From assembly GCF_020532605.1 (NCBI RefSeq), contig NZ_JAJATW010000007.1, positions 1 through 64,000 of the forward strand: 64,000 nucleotides of DNA, read 5' to 3'. The stretch is from Marinomonas algarum (GTDB lineage: Bacteria > Pseudomonadota > Gammaproteobacteria > Pseudomonadales > Marinomonadaceae). Of the stretch, positions 18,651-27,693 are shown piece by piece; the first letter of the stretch is position 1; the number at the start of each line of letters is the position of its first letter. Made by a program: the position numbers and the translations under genes. The notes beneath the pieces are model-generated. The model was not told where the DNA came from and did no database searches. It saw only the letters and a list, made by a program, of their open reading frames with translations.

Positions 18651-19916
18651 ATGCAAGATCAAATTTTTCATTTACAATATGCCATGGACACCTTTTATTT
18701 CTTGGTGTGTGGCGCACTCGTTATGTGGATGGCAGCTGGGTTTGCCATGCTGGAAGCCGGTTTAGTACGTGCTAAAAACACCACAGAAATTCTTACCAAG
18801 AACGTGGCTTTGTTTTCCATTTCTTGCATCATGTATCTAATTTGTGGCTACTCTGTCATGTACGGTGGCGAGTGGTTCCTTTCTGGCATCCAAGACGTAG
18901 ACGTTGCATCTACTTTAACGGACTTCGCTGGTCGTGACGGTGGCTTCGAAGGCGGCTCTATCTACTCTGGTGCATCAGACTTCTTCTTCCAAGTGGTGTT
19001 TGTTGCAACCGCCATGTCTATCGTATCCGGTGCCGTGGCTGAACGTATGAAGCTGTGGGCATTCCTTGTCTTCGCGGTTGTTATGACAGGTTTCATCTAC
19101 CCAATGGAAGGTAACTGGACATGGGGCGGTGGTTCTGTCTTTGGTATGTTTAGCCTAGGTGACCTTGGTTTTACTGACTTTGCTGGTTCCGGTATCGTTC
19201 ACATGGCTGGTGCTTCTGCAGCGCTTGCTGGTGTCTTAGTACTTGGTGCTCGTAAAGGCAAATACGGTCCAAACGGTGAAGTACGTGCAATCCCAGGTGC
19301 AAACCTACCCCTTGCAACATTGGGTACTTTTATCCTTTGGTTGGGCTGGTTCGGTTTCAACGGTGGTTCTGTTTTGAAACTGGGCGACATCGCCAGCGCA
19401 AACTCGGTTGCTATGGTGTTCTTGAACACAAACGCGGCCGCAGCCGGTGGTGCTATTGGTGCCTTGTTTATCGCACGTATCTTGTTTGGCAAAGCCGATC
19501 TTACTATGTTGCTTAACGGTGCATTGGCGGGGTTGGTTGCTATCACAGCCGGTCCAGATACACCAACCGCACTGGGTGCGACGCTTATTGGTATTGTGGG
19601 TGGCGTGATCGTTGTGGTTTCTATCCTGACACTAGACAAGCTTAAAATCGATGATCCAGTGGGTGCCATCTCTGTTCACGGTGTGGTTGGTCTTTGGGGC
19701 TTGCTAGCTGTGCCACTAACTAACGATGGCACTACCTTCGGCGGACAAATCGCTGGTGCTCTTACCATCTTCGTTTGGGTATTCGTAACAAGCCTTGTTG
19801 TTTGGTTGGTCATCAAAGCCATCATGGGTGTTCGTGTTAGCGAAGAAGAAGAATACGAAGGCGTTGACCTTTCTGAATGTGGTATGGAAGCGTACCCAGA
19901 ATTCAGCAAGAAATAA
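18651..19916 (+). CDS. amtB: ammonium transporter AmtB
   Basis: The 421-residue protein has eleven predicted membrane helices and the Amt signatures. They include AMLEAGLVRAKNT near the N terminus, DFAGSGIVHMAGA with the first pore histidine, GTFILWLGWFGFNGGS, and the second pore histidine in VHGVVGLWG. There is no cleavable signal that I can be sure of. AmtB imports ammonium when it is scarce and is gated by GlnK, the gene before it. A strong terminator follows. Confidence 0.96.
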   Translation: MQDQIFHLQYAMDTFYFLVCGALVMWMAAGFAMLEAGLVRAKNTTEILTKNVALFSISCIMYLICGYSVMYGGEWFLSGIQDVDVASTLTDFAGRDGGFEGGSIYSGASDFFFQVVFVATAMSIVSGAVAERMKLWAFLVFAVVMTGFIYPMEGNWTWGGGSVFGMFSLGDLGFTDFAGSGIVHMAGASAALAGVLVLGARKGKYGPNGEVRAIPGANLPLATLGTFILWLGWFGFNGGSVLKLGDIASANSVAMVFLNTNAAAAGGAIGALFIARILFGKADLTMLLNGALAGLVAITAGPDTPTALGATLIGIVGGVIVVVSILTLDKLKIDDPVGAISVHGVVGLWGLLAVPLTNDGTTFGGQIAGALTIFVWVFVTSLVVWLVIKAIMGVRVSEEEEYEGVDLSECGMEAYPEFSKK

Positions 19917-19946
19917 GCTAATCGTTTAACCACTTGGTTAAAATAC

Positions 19947-19978
19947 AAAACCCTCGCCTTGGCGGGGGTTTTGTTTTT
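19947..19978 (+). terminator. Rho-independent terminator after amtB
   Basis: AAAACCCTCGCC (19947-19958) pairs with GGCGGGGGTTTT (19961-19972), one G-T wobble, two-base loop, followed by GTTTTTT. It lies 30 bp after the amtB stop codon. Confidence 0.93.
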
Positions 19979-20091
19979 TCAAAGACAGCGTATTATTCCA
20001 CCCTATTCATCTGGCACCCATTGGACAACGACCTCCTAGCCGCTGCAAAAATGGCCTTGCCGATACGACTCAACAGAGGACACTGTGTTCT

Positions 20092-21618
20092 ATGAAAGAA
20101 GATCTACATTTAACCATACGTAACCTTACCAACAACGACTACGACCAGGTCAAAACGCTCATGGATAAGGTGTATCACGACATTGGTGGCGCTTGGCCTG
20201 AACACACCATACACAAACTGATTAAGGACTTTCCTGAAGGTCAAATCTGTTTAGAAGACCACGGCAAAATCGTCGGCCTTGCCCTCTCTGTTCAAGTCAG
20301 TTATCAAAAATTCAGTAACCCTCACACCTACGATGACTTAATCGACCAAAAAGAAAACATCTTAAACGATGACTTAGGCGATGCCATGTATGGTTTGGAT
20401 GCGTTGATTGCACCAGAATATCGTGGTTACCGTCTTGGTCGTCGACTTTATGAAGCTCGAAAAGACTTGTGTCGTCAGCATAATCTCCGTGCCATTCTGG
20501 CAGGCGGTCGTATCCCGAATTACCACGAACACGCCCATGAAATGAACCCCGCAGAATACTTAGAAGCGGTTCGAGAGCGTCGCATCTATGATCCCATCTT
20601 GACCTTTCAATTATCGAATGACTTTCAGGTCACCCGTTTGTTAAAGCGCTATATGCCGGAAGATGAAAAGTCTCAAGGGTATGCCACGCTACTGGAATGG
20701 AAAAACATCTTCTTTGAGCCCGACACCAATGTCATTCGTTCCCGTAAAACTCAGGTGCGTATCGGCGCCATTCAATGGCAAATGCGGGAAGTAGAAAGCG
20801 TTGATGAACTGCTCAAACAGGTTGAATACTTTATTGATGCCGTATCCGATTACAAAAGTGACTTTGTGCTTTTTCCCGAATTCTTTAACGCGCCACTTAT
20901 CGGATTAAGCCCAGATCAAAGCAACCAAACCGAAGCCATTCGCTTTTTGGCCAGTTTTACAGAACGCTTTAAAAACGAGATGTCACAGTTTGCTGTCGGC
21001 TACAACATTAACGTCATCACCGGCTCCATGCCATTAATCGAAGATGACATTGTGTACAACGTCAGCTATTTGTGTCGCCGTGACGGCACCGTGGAAGAAC
21101 AAAGAAAAATCCACATTACCCCCCACGAACGTCGTGATTGGGTTATCCAAGGGGGCAATGAAATCCGTGTGTTCAACACCGATGCAGGACGTGTAGGCAT
21201 CTTAATTTGTTACGATGTGGAATTCCCAGAACTGGGGCGTTTACTGGCAGAGCAAGACATGGACATTCTGTTTGTCCCTTTCTGGACAGACACCAAAAAT
21301 GGCTACTTACGCGTGCGTCGTTGTGCCCAAGCTCGCGCTATTGAAAACGAGTGTTACGTGGTCATTTGTGGCAGTTGCGGCAACTTACCTCAAGTGGAAA
21401 ACTTGGATATTCAATACGCACAGAGCTCGGTCTTTTCACCGTCTGACTTCTCTTATCCCCACGATGCGGTTATGGCAGAAACCACGGCCAATACCGAGAT
21501 GATCATGTTCTCTGATCTAGACTTAGACAAGTTAAAGCTCACTCGCAGCGAAGGGTCAGTGAACAACTTAAAAGATCGTCGTACTGATCTTTATGCGTTA
21601 AATTGGAAGAAGAAATAA
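20092..21618 (+). CDS. GNAT acetyltransferase / carbon-nitrogen hydrolase fusion protein
   Basis: The 508-residue protein joins two enzymes. Residues 1-210 form a GNAT acetyltransferase-like domain with the acetyl-CoA loop APEYRGYRLGRRLYEARKDL. Residues 220-500 form a nitrilase-type amidohydrolase with the triad E in LFPEFFNAP, K in RKIHITPHE and C in GILICYDVEFPELGR. This fusion is known as a conserved family without an assigned reaction. A plausible role is modifying and hydrolysing an amide, but the substrate is unknown. The gene ends 15 bp before radA and may be cotranscribed with it. Confidence 0.9.
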   Translation: MKEDLHLTIRNLTNNDYDQVKTLMDKVYHDIGGAWPEHTIHKLIKDFPEGQICLEDHGKIVGLALSVQVSYQKFSNPHTYDDLIDQKENILNDDLGDAMYGLDALIAPEYRGYRLGRRLYEARKDLCRQHNLRAILAGGRIPNYHEHAHEMNPAEYLEAVRERRIYDPILTFQLSNDFQVTRLLKRYMPEDEKSQGYATLLEWKNIFFEPDTNVIRSRKTQVRIGAIQWQMREVESVDELLKQVEYFIDAVSDYKSDFVLFPEFFNAPLIGLSPDQSNQTEAIRFLASFTERFKNEMSQFAVGYNINVITGSMPLIEDDIVYNVSYLCRRDGTVEEQRKIHITPHERRDWVIQGGNEIRVFNTDAGRVGILICYDVEFPELGRLLAEQDMDILFVPFWTDTKNGYLRVRRCAQARAIENECYVVICGSCGNLPQVENLDIQYAQSSVFSPSDFSYPHDAVMAETTANTEMIMFSDLDLDKLKLTRSEGSVNNLKDRRTDLYALNWKKK

Positions 21619-21633
21619 TAAACAAGGACGATT

Positions 21634-23022
21634 ATGGCTAAGATAAAAACCGCTTTTGTCTGCAATGAATGCGGTGCAGACTACGCAAAATGGCAAGGAC
21701 AATGTTCGTCCTGCCAAGCATGGAATTCATTGTCTGAAATACGCTTAACGTCAGGCAAAACCTCCGCCCGTGTTTCCGCGACACAAGACCCACGCTATCA
21801 GGGTTACGCTGGGGCGGTAACCGGCATTCAGAATCTATCCGATGTGGATTTAGGCGATGTGCCACGCTTTAGCTCTGGTGCCAAAGAGTTCGATCGCGTA
21901 CTCGGTGGCGGCTTAGTGCCCGGCGGCGTAGTACTGATCGGTGGCCACCCTGGTGCGGGTAAAAGTACCTTACTGTTGCAAACCATGTGCTGGTTAGCGC
22001 AGCAGCAGGCGGCATTGTATGTCACTGGGGAAGAGTCCTTGCAACAAGTGGCCATGCGCGCCCAACGTCTTGGCTTGCCGACACAGAACCTAAAAATGCT
22101 CTCGGAAACCAACGTCGAAGCCATTTTGACCATTGCTCAGCAGGTCAAACCCAAGGTGATGGTCATTGATTCCATACAAGTTATGCACCTTGATGGCGTC
22201 GAATCCGCACCTGGCAGCGTGTCGCAGGTGCGCGAAAGCGCTGCGGTGTTAACGCGTTTTGCCAAGCAAACACAAACCGCGGTATTACTCGTTGGTCACG
22301 TCACGAAAGATGGCTCTTTGGCTGGGCCAAAAGTGCTTGAGCACATGGTGGATTGTTCTGTTTTGCTAGAAGGCTCCGAAGATTCTCGCTTTCGTACCTT
22401 ACGCGGGATGAAAAACCGCTTTGGTGCCATCAATGAGTTAGGCGTGTTTGCCATGCTGGAAAATGGCCTTAAAGAGGTCAAAAATCCCAGTTCAATCTTT
22501 CTCAACCGCAGTAATCAGCCTGCTGCCGGCAGTCTAGTGATGGTCGTATGGGAAGGAACGCGGCCACTGCTGGTTGAGCTCCAGGCCCTTGTGGATGATT
22601 CTGCCTTAGGCAACCCAAGACGCGTCACTGTTGGATTTGATCATAATCGCTTAGCGATGTTACTGGCCGTATTACACAAACACGGTGGTTTACTGACCTC
22701 TGATCAAGACGTGTACCTTAATGTCGTTGGCGGTGTAAAGGTATTGGAAACCAGTGCCGATTTAGCCGCCATTGCCGCTGTGGTATCAAGCTTTCGTGAT
22801 CGTATATTGCCCCACGACCTGGTGGTATTAGGGGAAGTTGGGTTATCAGGGGAAATACGACCTGTACCCTCAGGCCAAGAGCGCATCAGCGAAGCCGCCA
22901 AACACGGTTTCACCCGTGCGGTCGTCCCCAAAGCCAACTGCCCGAAAAAGCCTATTGAAGGCATGAAGGTGATTGGTGTTGACCGCTTGTCTGAAGCGCT
23001 CGATGCGATTTTTGAAAACTAA
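21634..23022 (+). CDS. radA: DNA repair protein RadA
   Basis: RadA (Sms) is a RecA-like branch-migration ATPase. The 462-residue protein has the N-terminal zinc finger (CNECGADYAKWQGQCSSC), Walker A GGHPGAGKSTLL, the RadA-specific KNRFG loop (GMKNRFGAINELG) and a C-terminal Lon-like domain ending in PKANCPKKPIEGMKVIGVD. All family motifs are intact. AAGGA lies six bases before the ATG. Confidence 0.97.
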   Translation: MAKIKTAFVCNECGADYAKWQGQCSSCQAWNSLSEIRLTSGKTSARVSATQDPRYQGYAGAVTGIQNLSDVDLGDVPRFSSGAKEFDRVLGGGLVPGGVVLIGGHPGAGKSTLLLQTMCWLAQQQAALYVTGEESLQQVAMRAQRLGLPTQNLKMLSETNVEAILTIAQQVKPKVMVIDSIQVMHLDGVESAPGSVSQVRESAAVLTRFAKQTQTAVLLVGHVTKDGSLAGPKVLEHMVDCSVLLEGSEDSRFRTLRGMKNRFGAINELGVFAMLENGLKEVKNPSSIFLNRSNQPAAGSLVMVVWEGTRPLLVELQALVDDSALGNPRRVTVGFDHNRLAMLLAVLHKHGGLLTSDQDVYLNVVGGVKVLETSADLAAIAAVVSSFRDRILPHDLVVLGEVGLSGEIRPVPSGQERISEAAKHGFTRAVVPKANCPKKPIEGMKVIGVDRLSEALDAIFEN

Positions 23023-23134
23023 CCACAAATACAAATAAAGCACAGGACAAACAAAGCGCAGGGCAAAAAAGCCTAAGCTGGCACGCAATACATCCTCACA
23101 TTGGGTGTATTGCGTGAGTCAATCCGTGAAAGGT

Positions 23135-23764
23135 TTATTGCGTCACCAATTGGAAATCGTACACCTCTTCTGGTGACAAGAAATAGACCCTTTCAGCAGG
23201 TGCGGCATCGAGTGAAAACCAATAGAAGCGTTCTGGTACGCCCATTTCTAAATAAAAATTCACGTAGACAGCGTGAACCGGATCGGCCATATTCAGTTCT
23301 TCGGCTGTGGTTGTCGTACCGTCTGACCAAGCATGAACACCGACGCCAGCGCCAGAGCCTATGGTGCGATTCACCCCACCTAGAAATAAGTCAACGCCAC
23401 CAGACAAGACATAACCCGTCGGCGCAATGTGCGTATTCAACCCTAAACGACGAATAAGACGCGCCCCTTCCATCGTTGCTTGTTGATCAAGAGAACCTGG
23501 CACATCTACTAGCATGACGTCTGTCACATTAGGGTGTGCTTCCACCATGTCTTTCAAGGAGTCAACCAAGTCGCTGCCGAGCACACCAAATACATAAGCC
23601 GTGTTGCCCTCCACTTCGATCTGCAAACTTTGTGGCGAATACTTCGCTTTTTGATAGGCTGTACTTTCTGGGGAATCAAAAAAGGACGAGCAACCACTCA
23701 AAAAGAGTATGGCGAGGAAACCTAACCACGGCATCGTTCGAACAATATTTTTTGGAGAAGTCAT
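23135..23764 (-). CDS. ClpP/crotonase-fold lipoprotein, COG3904-like
   Basis: The 209-residue protein begins with a lipoprotein signal; the lipobox is LFLSGCSS, with the lipidated cysteine near residue 25. The mature part shows a ClpP-like fold pattern: an MLVDVPGSLDQQATMEGA strand and helix, then a GYVLSGGVDLFLGG stretch that may place the active-site serine, then GVGVHAWSD. It could be an envelope serine peptidase, but full catalytic residues cannot be assigned from sequence alone. It is convergent with radA. Confidence 0.6.
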   Translation of the reverse strand: MTSPKNIVRTMPWLGFLAILFLSGCSSFFDSPESTAYQKAKYSPQSLQIEVEGNTAYVFGVLGSDLVDSLKDMVEAHPNVTDVMLVDVPGSLDQQATMEGARLIRRLGLNTHIAPTGYVLSGGVDLFLGGVNRTIGSGAGVGVHAWSDGTTTTAEELNMADPVHAVYVNFYLEMGVPERFYWFSLDAAPAERVYFLSPEEVYDFQLVTQ

Positions 23765-23832
23765 GACGCACCCAGCACAAAGAAAAAAACATCATAGCAC
23801 TGCGAAATGAGAGGGCAAAGGAGGTGCAAAGA

Positions 23833-23866
23833 AAAAACAGAACCGTTTACCAAAGGTAAACGGTTC
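23833..23866 (-). terminator. Rho-independent terminator after mmsA
   Basis: GAACCGTTTACC (23840-23851) pairs perfectly with GGTAAACGGTTC (23855-23866) around AAA. On the minus strand it is followed by a T-run (complement of GAAAAAAC) and lies 8 bp after the mmsA stop codon. Confidence 0.93.
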
Positions 23867-23874
23867 CCAGAAAA

Positions 23875-25368
23875 CTAAGAAGGAAAAGCGAAACTCTTAC
23901 CTTCACGTACACCAGCGGAAGGCCAACGCTGAGTAATGGTTTTACGTTTTGTATAAAAGCGCACTGCGTCTGGGCCGTAAGCATGCAGATCACCAAATAA
24001 CGAACGTTTCCAACCGCCAAAGCTGTGATAAGCCACCGGCACAGGTAGGGGCACGTTAATACCAACCATACCCACTTCAATATGATCTGAGAAGTAGCGT
24101 GCGGCTTCTCCATCTCGGGTAAAAATGCACGTACCGTTGCCGTATTCATGGTCATTAATCAACGTCATGGCTTCTTCCATGGTCTCCACACGCACCACTT
24201 GCAAAACAGGGCCAAAAATTTCTTCTTGGTAGCTCTCCATGTCTTTTGTTACCCCGTCAATCAAGGTCGCCCCCACAAAGAAACCCGATTCATACCCTGC
24301 GACGTGAGGATGACGACCATCCACCACCACCGTCGCGCCTTGCGCTTCGGCACTGTCAATAAAGCCCACCACTTTGTCTTTATGGGCTTGGGTGATCACA
24401 GGACCAAAATCATTACTCTTATCGGAGCATTCGCCTACTTTTAGAGGCGCCATCGCATCGCTCATCTTGCTAATCAGCGCATCCCCTGCTTCTTTGCCGA
24501 CCGCAACCGCAACCGACAACGCCATACAGCGCTCACCAGACGAACCAAAAGCCGCGCCTAACAATTGACTGACCACGTTGTCCATGTCGGCGTCCGGCAT
24601 CACAATGGCGTGATTTTTTGCGCCGCCTAAGGCTTGGCAACGCTTGCCATTGGCGCTGGCTTTGCTGTAAATGTATTCCGCAATGGGGGTTGATCCCACA
24701 AAGCTCACCGCTTTCACACGCTTGTCTTCAAGAAGCGTATCCACGGCGACCTTATCACCGTTCACTACATTGAATACGCCCGCTGGCAGTCCAGCTTCAT
24801 GCAGCAATTCAGCAATAAACAACGCCGTACTTGGATCACGTTCAGAAGGCTTCAACACAAAGGTGTTGCCACAAACAATGGCCATCGGGAACATCCATAG
24901 GGGCACCATGGCAGGAAAGTTAAAGGGCGTAATGCCTGCAACGACCCCCAATGGCTGGAATTCGCTCCAAGAATCGATGTTTGGACCAACGTTTTTGCTG
25001 TACTCGCCTTTTAGTAACTCAGGGGCGCCACAAGCGTATTCCACGTTTTCGATGCCACGTTGCAACTCACCTGCGGCATCATGACAAATCTTGCCATGCT
25101 CAGCACCAATCAGCTCACAAATACGATCAGCATGCTCTTCGAGTAAGGCTTTATATTTAAACATAATACGAGCACGCTTTAAGGGCGGAGTATTGCGCCA
25201 TTCAGGGTAAGCAGCTTGCGCAACAGCAATGGCTTCCTCAACGGTTTCTTTTGACGCAATGGCCACTTGCTTTGCCACTTGACCGGTCGCAGGGTTAAAT
25301 ACGTCTTGCGTACGCATCGCGTCCGCTGAGGACTTGCCTCCAATAATGTGCCCAATAATGTCCATCAA
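23875..25368 (-). CDS. mmsA: methylmalonate-semialdehyde dehydrogenase (CoA-acylating)
   Basis: The 497-residue protein is an aldehyde dehydrogenase of the MmsA branch. It has IAGVFNVVNGDKVAVD-like cofactor regions, the glycine-rich SFVGSTPIAEYIY and the catalytic cysteine in GSSGERCMALSVAV; MmsA enzymes have this RCMA context. It converts methylmalonate semialdehyde to propionyl-CoA in valine, beta-alanine or inositol breakdown. No pathway partners are adjacent, but a LysR regulator is divergent and its own terminator follows. Confidence 0.92.
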   Translation of the reverse strand: MMDIIGHIIGGKSSADAMRTQDVFNPATGQVAKQVAIASKETVEEAIAVAQAAYPEWRNTPPLKRARIMFKYKALLEEHADRICELIGAEHGKICHDAAGELQRGIENVEYACGAPELLKGEYSKNVGPNIDSWSEFQPLGVVAGITPFNFPAMVPLWMFPMAIVCGNTFVLKPSERDPSTALFIAELLHEAGLPAGVFNVVNGDKVAVDTLLEDKRVKAVSFVGSTPIAEYIYSKASANGKRCQALGGAKNHAIVMPDADMDNVVSQLLGAAFGSSGERCMALSVAVAVGKEAGDALISKMSDAMAPLKVGECSDKSNDFGPVITQAHKDKVVGFIDSAEAQGATVVVDGRHPHVAGYESGFFVGATLIDGVTKDMESYQEEIFGPVLQVVRVETMEEAMTLINDHEYGNGTCIFTRDGEAARYFSDHIEVGMVGINVPLPVPVAYHSFGGWKRSLFGDLHAYGPDAVRFYTKRKTITQRWPSAGVREGKSFAFPS

Positions 25369-25562
25369 TACTTCCTATCTATGTGCTGTTTAATGAGTGA
25401 AAGCGGTAATCATGCTGGAAACGTGTCTTTGCCATGACCATTGACACTACTATGCCAAGGGGAATAGATTACAAAAACTCGATTCTATTAACGCTTAATT
25501 AAACTATTACTTAACTGAGAAAACACCAAAATACGCCGTCATCTACCCTTAGGAGGGGCTTT

Positions 25563-26468
25563 ATGAAACAATTTCAAAGCCAAGTCAGTGATGCGGATTT
25601 ACGCATACTGCGCATTTTTCGTACCGTGGTCGAATGCGGAGGGTTTTCGGCGGCCGAAGTGGAACTCAACATCAGTCGTGCGGCCATCAGCATTGCCATG
25701 TCTGACTTAGAAACCCGCCTTGGCTTTCGCCTCTGTCAGCGCGGCCGATCCGGGTTTTCACTCACCAATGAAGGCAGTCAAGTGTACGATTACACCTTAC
25801 AGCTTTTGTCGTCGATCGAAGATTTTCGCACCAACATCAATGCATTACACCAGCACTTAAAAGGCGAATTAAATATTGGCATTACCGATAACCTCGTCAC
25901 CTTGCCTTATACCCGTATCACCCACACCCTCGCTCGACTTAAAGACAAAGGCCCACAGGTCACCATTAACATTCGCATGATTCCCCCCACAGAAGTGGAA
26001 CGCGGTGTGTTAGATGGCCAGCTGCACGTCGGCATAGTACCAGACCTGAAAATCCTCAGTGGTCTGGATTACCTCCCCCTTTATCAAGAAGAATCTAAAC
26101 TCTATTGCAGTGATACCCACCCCTTGTTTCAACAAAGCGATGACAGCGTTAGTAAGAGCGCCCTAAAAGAGTACGATGCCGTTTTACCGGCGTACGCACA
26201 AACCTCTGACATCAAGGCGCAACATCAGCCACTCAGGCCCACCGCAACCGCCACAGACCGAGAAGGCATCGCGTTTTTGATTTTAACAGGGCGTTATATT
26301 GGCTTTTTACCCGATCATGTGGCCGAGCGCTGGGTGCGAGATGGCCGCATGCGTGCAATCCTGCCAGACGAGTGTCACTACATCACGCAGTTTTCAACCA
26401 TTACCCGAAAAGGCGCTCGCGCGAACTTAATCTTAGAAACCTTCCTTAAAGAGTTAGAGAAAACATAA
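25563..26468 (+). CDS. LysR-family transcriptional regulator, divergent from mmsA
   Basis: The 301-residue protein has the N-terminal winged helix-turn-helix (residues 12-70, VECGGFSAAEVELNISRAAISIAMSDLE) and a substrate-binding-like effector domain after residue 95. It has a strong ribosome site, AGGAGG, before the ATG. It is divergently placed from mmsA with a 194-bp shared spacer, so it likely controls mmsA and itself; the inducer is unknown. Confidence 0.9.
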   Translation: MKQFQSQVSDADLRILRIFRTVVECGGFSAAEVELNISRAAISIAMSDLETRLGFRLCQRGRSGFSLTNEGSQVYDYTLQLLSSIEDFRTNINALHQHLKGELNIGITDNLVTLPYTRITHTLARLKDKGPQVTINIRMIPPTEVERGVLDGQLHVGIVPDLKILSGLDYLPLYQEESKLYCSDTHPLFQQSDDSVSKSALKEYDAVLPAYAQTSDIKAQHQPLRPTATATDREGIAFLILTGRYIGFLPDHVAERWVRDGRMRAILPDECHYITQFSTITRKGARANLILETFLKELEKT

Positions 26469-26579
26469 GATATTCTTAATACAACATATCTTTCATATAT
26501 ATTTAAAAGTTTATATCTATAATGATGAGATATAAAATGCATTCATCTATCTTTATGCTATTTATTTACGGAGTCATCA

Positions 26580-27692
26580 ATGCCATCCCCAAAACGCACC
26601 AGTACGATCATTGGTCTTACGCTCAGCGCGTCTTTATTGCTCGCCGGCTGCTCCCCAACGGAAGAAGAAACCGTCGTTGAAAAAGAGATCATTCGCCCCG
26701 TAAAACTGGTTCCCATCCAAGCCACCAACACCATCAATATTCGTCGTTTTCCTGCTGAATTAAAAGCCAGCGAAGAAGCCGACATTGCCTTTCGTGTAGG
26801 CGGACAATTAATGGAGCTGAACGTGGTAGCGGGTCAACGTGTTGAGAAAGGCGACCTCTTGGCCGTGCTTGACCCAACGGACTTTAAATTGCAAGTCGAA
26901 TTGGCTCAAGCCAATCAACGCCTTGCCAAAGCACAGTTTGAGCGTATTCAGAACCTTTTACGCCAAAACGTCACCACACAAGCCCAATATGACTCCAACA
27001 AGGCCACGCTTGATCAAGCCAATAACGCCCTACAAACCGCGCGAAATCAACTGAAATACACCAAGGTATACGCGCCTTTTAGCGGTGTTATCTCTTCTGT
27101 TGCGACGGAAAACTTCCAATACATCAATGCCACAGCCCCCTTGATGCATTTGCAAAACATCGACGAACTGGACATTGAGTTCCAAGTCCCTGAAAGCTTG
27201 GTGGTGAGCATTAAATCCACCGACACTCACTACCAGCCCAATGTGGTGGTCGACGTGGCTCCGAGTGAGAAATTGACGGGCTTGTACAAAGAACACAACA
27301 CCACGCCAGACGAAACCACCATGGCCTATGATGTGACGTTAAAGCTGATGCGTAACCCAGCGTCACCGCTGACCTTATTGCCTGGCATGACTGCCAACGT
27401 AGACATTGATTTGAGCCGCTTATTGGGACAAGAAAAACACATCACGGTACCGGTCGAAGCCGTCTTACGCCATGAAGATACGAATACCGGCCAGGCAAAC
27501 AGTACGGTCTGGGTCTACAACAAGGCGACGGGGCGAGTCAGTTCCCGCGTGGTGACGTTAGGCACCTTACAAAATGATCAGATCGAAATCACCTCCGGCC
27601 TAAACGTAGGCGACCAAGTGGTAGCCGCTGGGGTAAACAGCTTAACGGACAGCATGCAGGTGCGTCCATGGACTCGCGAGCGTGGCTTATAA
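26580..27692 (+). CDS. RND efflux periplasmic adaptor (membrane fusion) lipoprotein
   Basis: The 370-residue protein carries a lipoprotein signal with lipobox LLLAGCSP near residue 22. A HlyD-like lipoyl domain (AFRVGGQLMELNVVAGQRVEKGDLLAVLDP) and an alpha-helical hairpin (QANQRLAKAQFERIQNLLRQ) follow. It bridges the inner-membrane pump to an outer-membrane channel. The stop codon is 1 bp before the pump gene, so they form one operon. No outer-membrane factor gene is nearby; a shared TolC-type channel is likely. Confidence 0.92.
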   Translation: MPSPKRTSTIIGLTLSASLLLAGCSPTEEETVVEKEIIRPVKLVPIQATNTINIRRFPAELKASEEADIAFRVGGQLMELNVVAGQRVEKGDLLAVLDPTDFKLQVELAQANQRLAKAQFERIQNLLRQNVTTQAQYDSNKATLDQANNALQTARNQLKYTKVYAPFSGVISSVATENFQYINATAPLMHLQNIDELDIEFQVPESLVVSIKSTDTHYQPNVVVDVAPSEKLTGLYKEHNTTPDETTMAYDVTLKLMRNPASPLTLLPGMTANVDIDLSRLLGQEKHITVPVEAVLRHEDTNTGQANSTVWVYNKATGRVSSRVVTLGTLQNDQIEITSGLNVGDQVVAAGVNSLTDSMQVRPWTRERGL

Positions 27693-27693
27693 T

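Noticed and set aside
19199-19669. Long minus-strand frame inside amtB
   Set aside because: It mirrors the codon bias of amtB and is Ser/Pro/Thr-rich without domains; it is a shadow frame.
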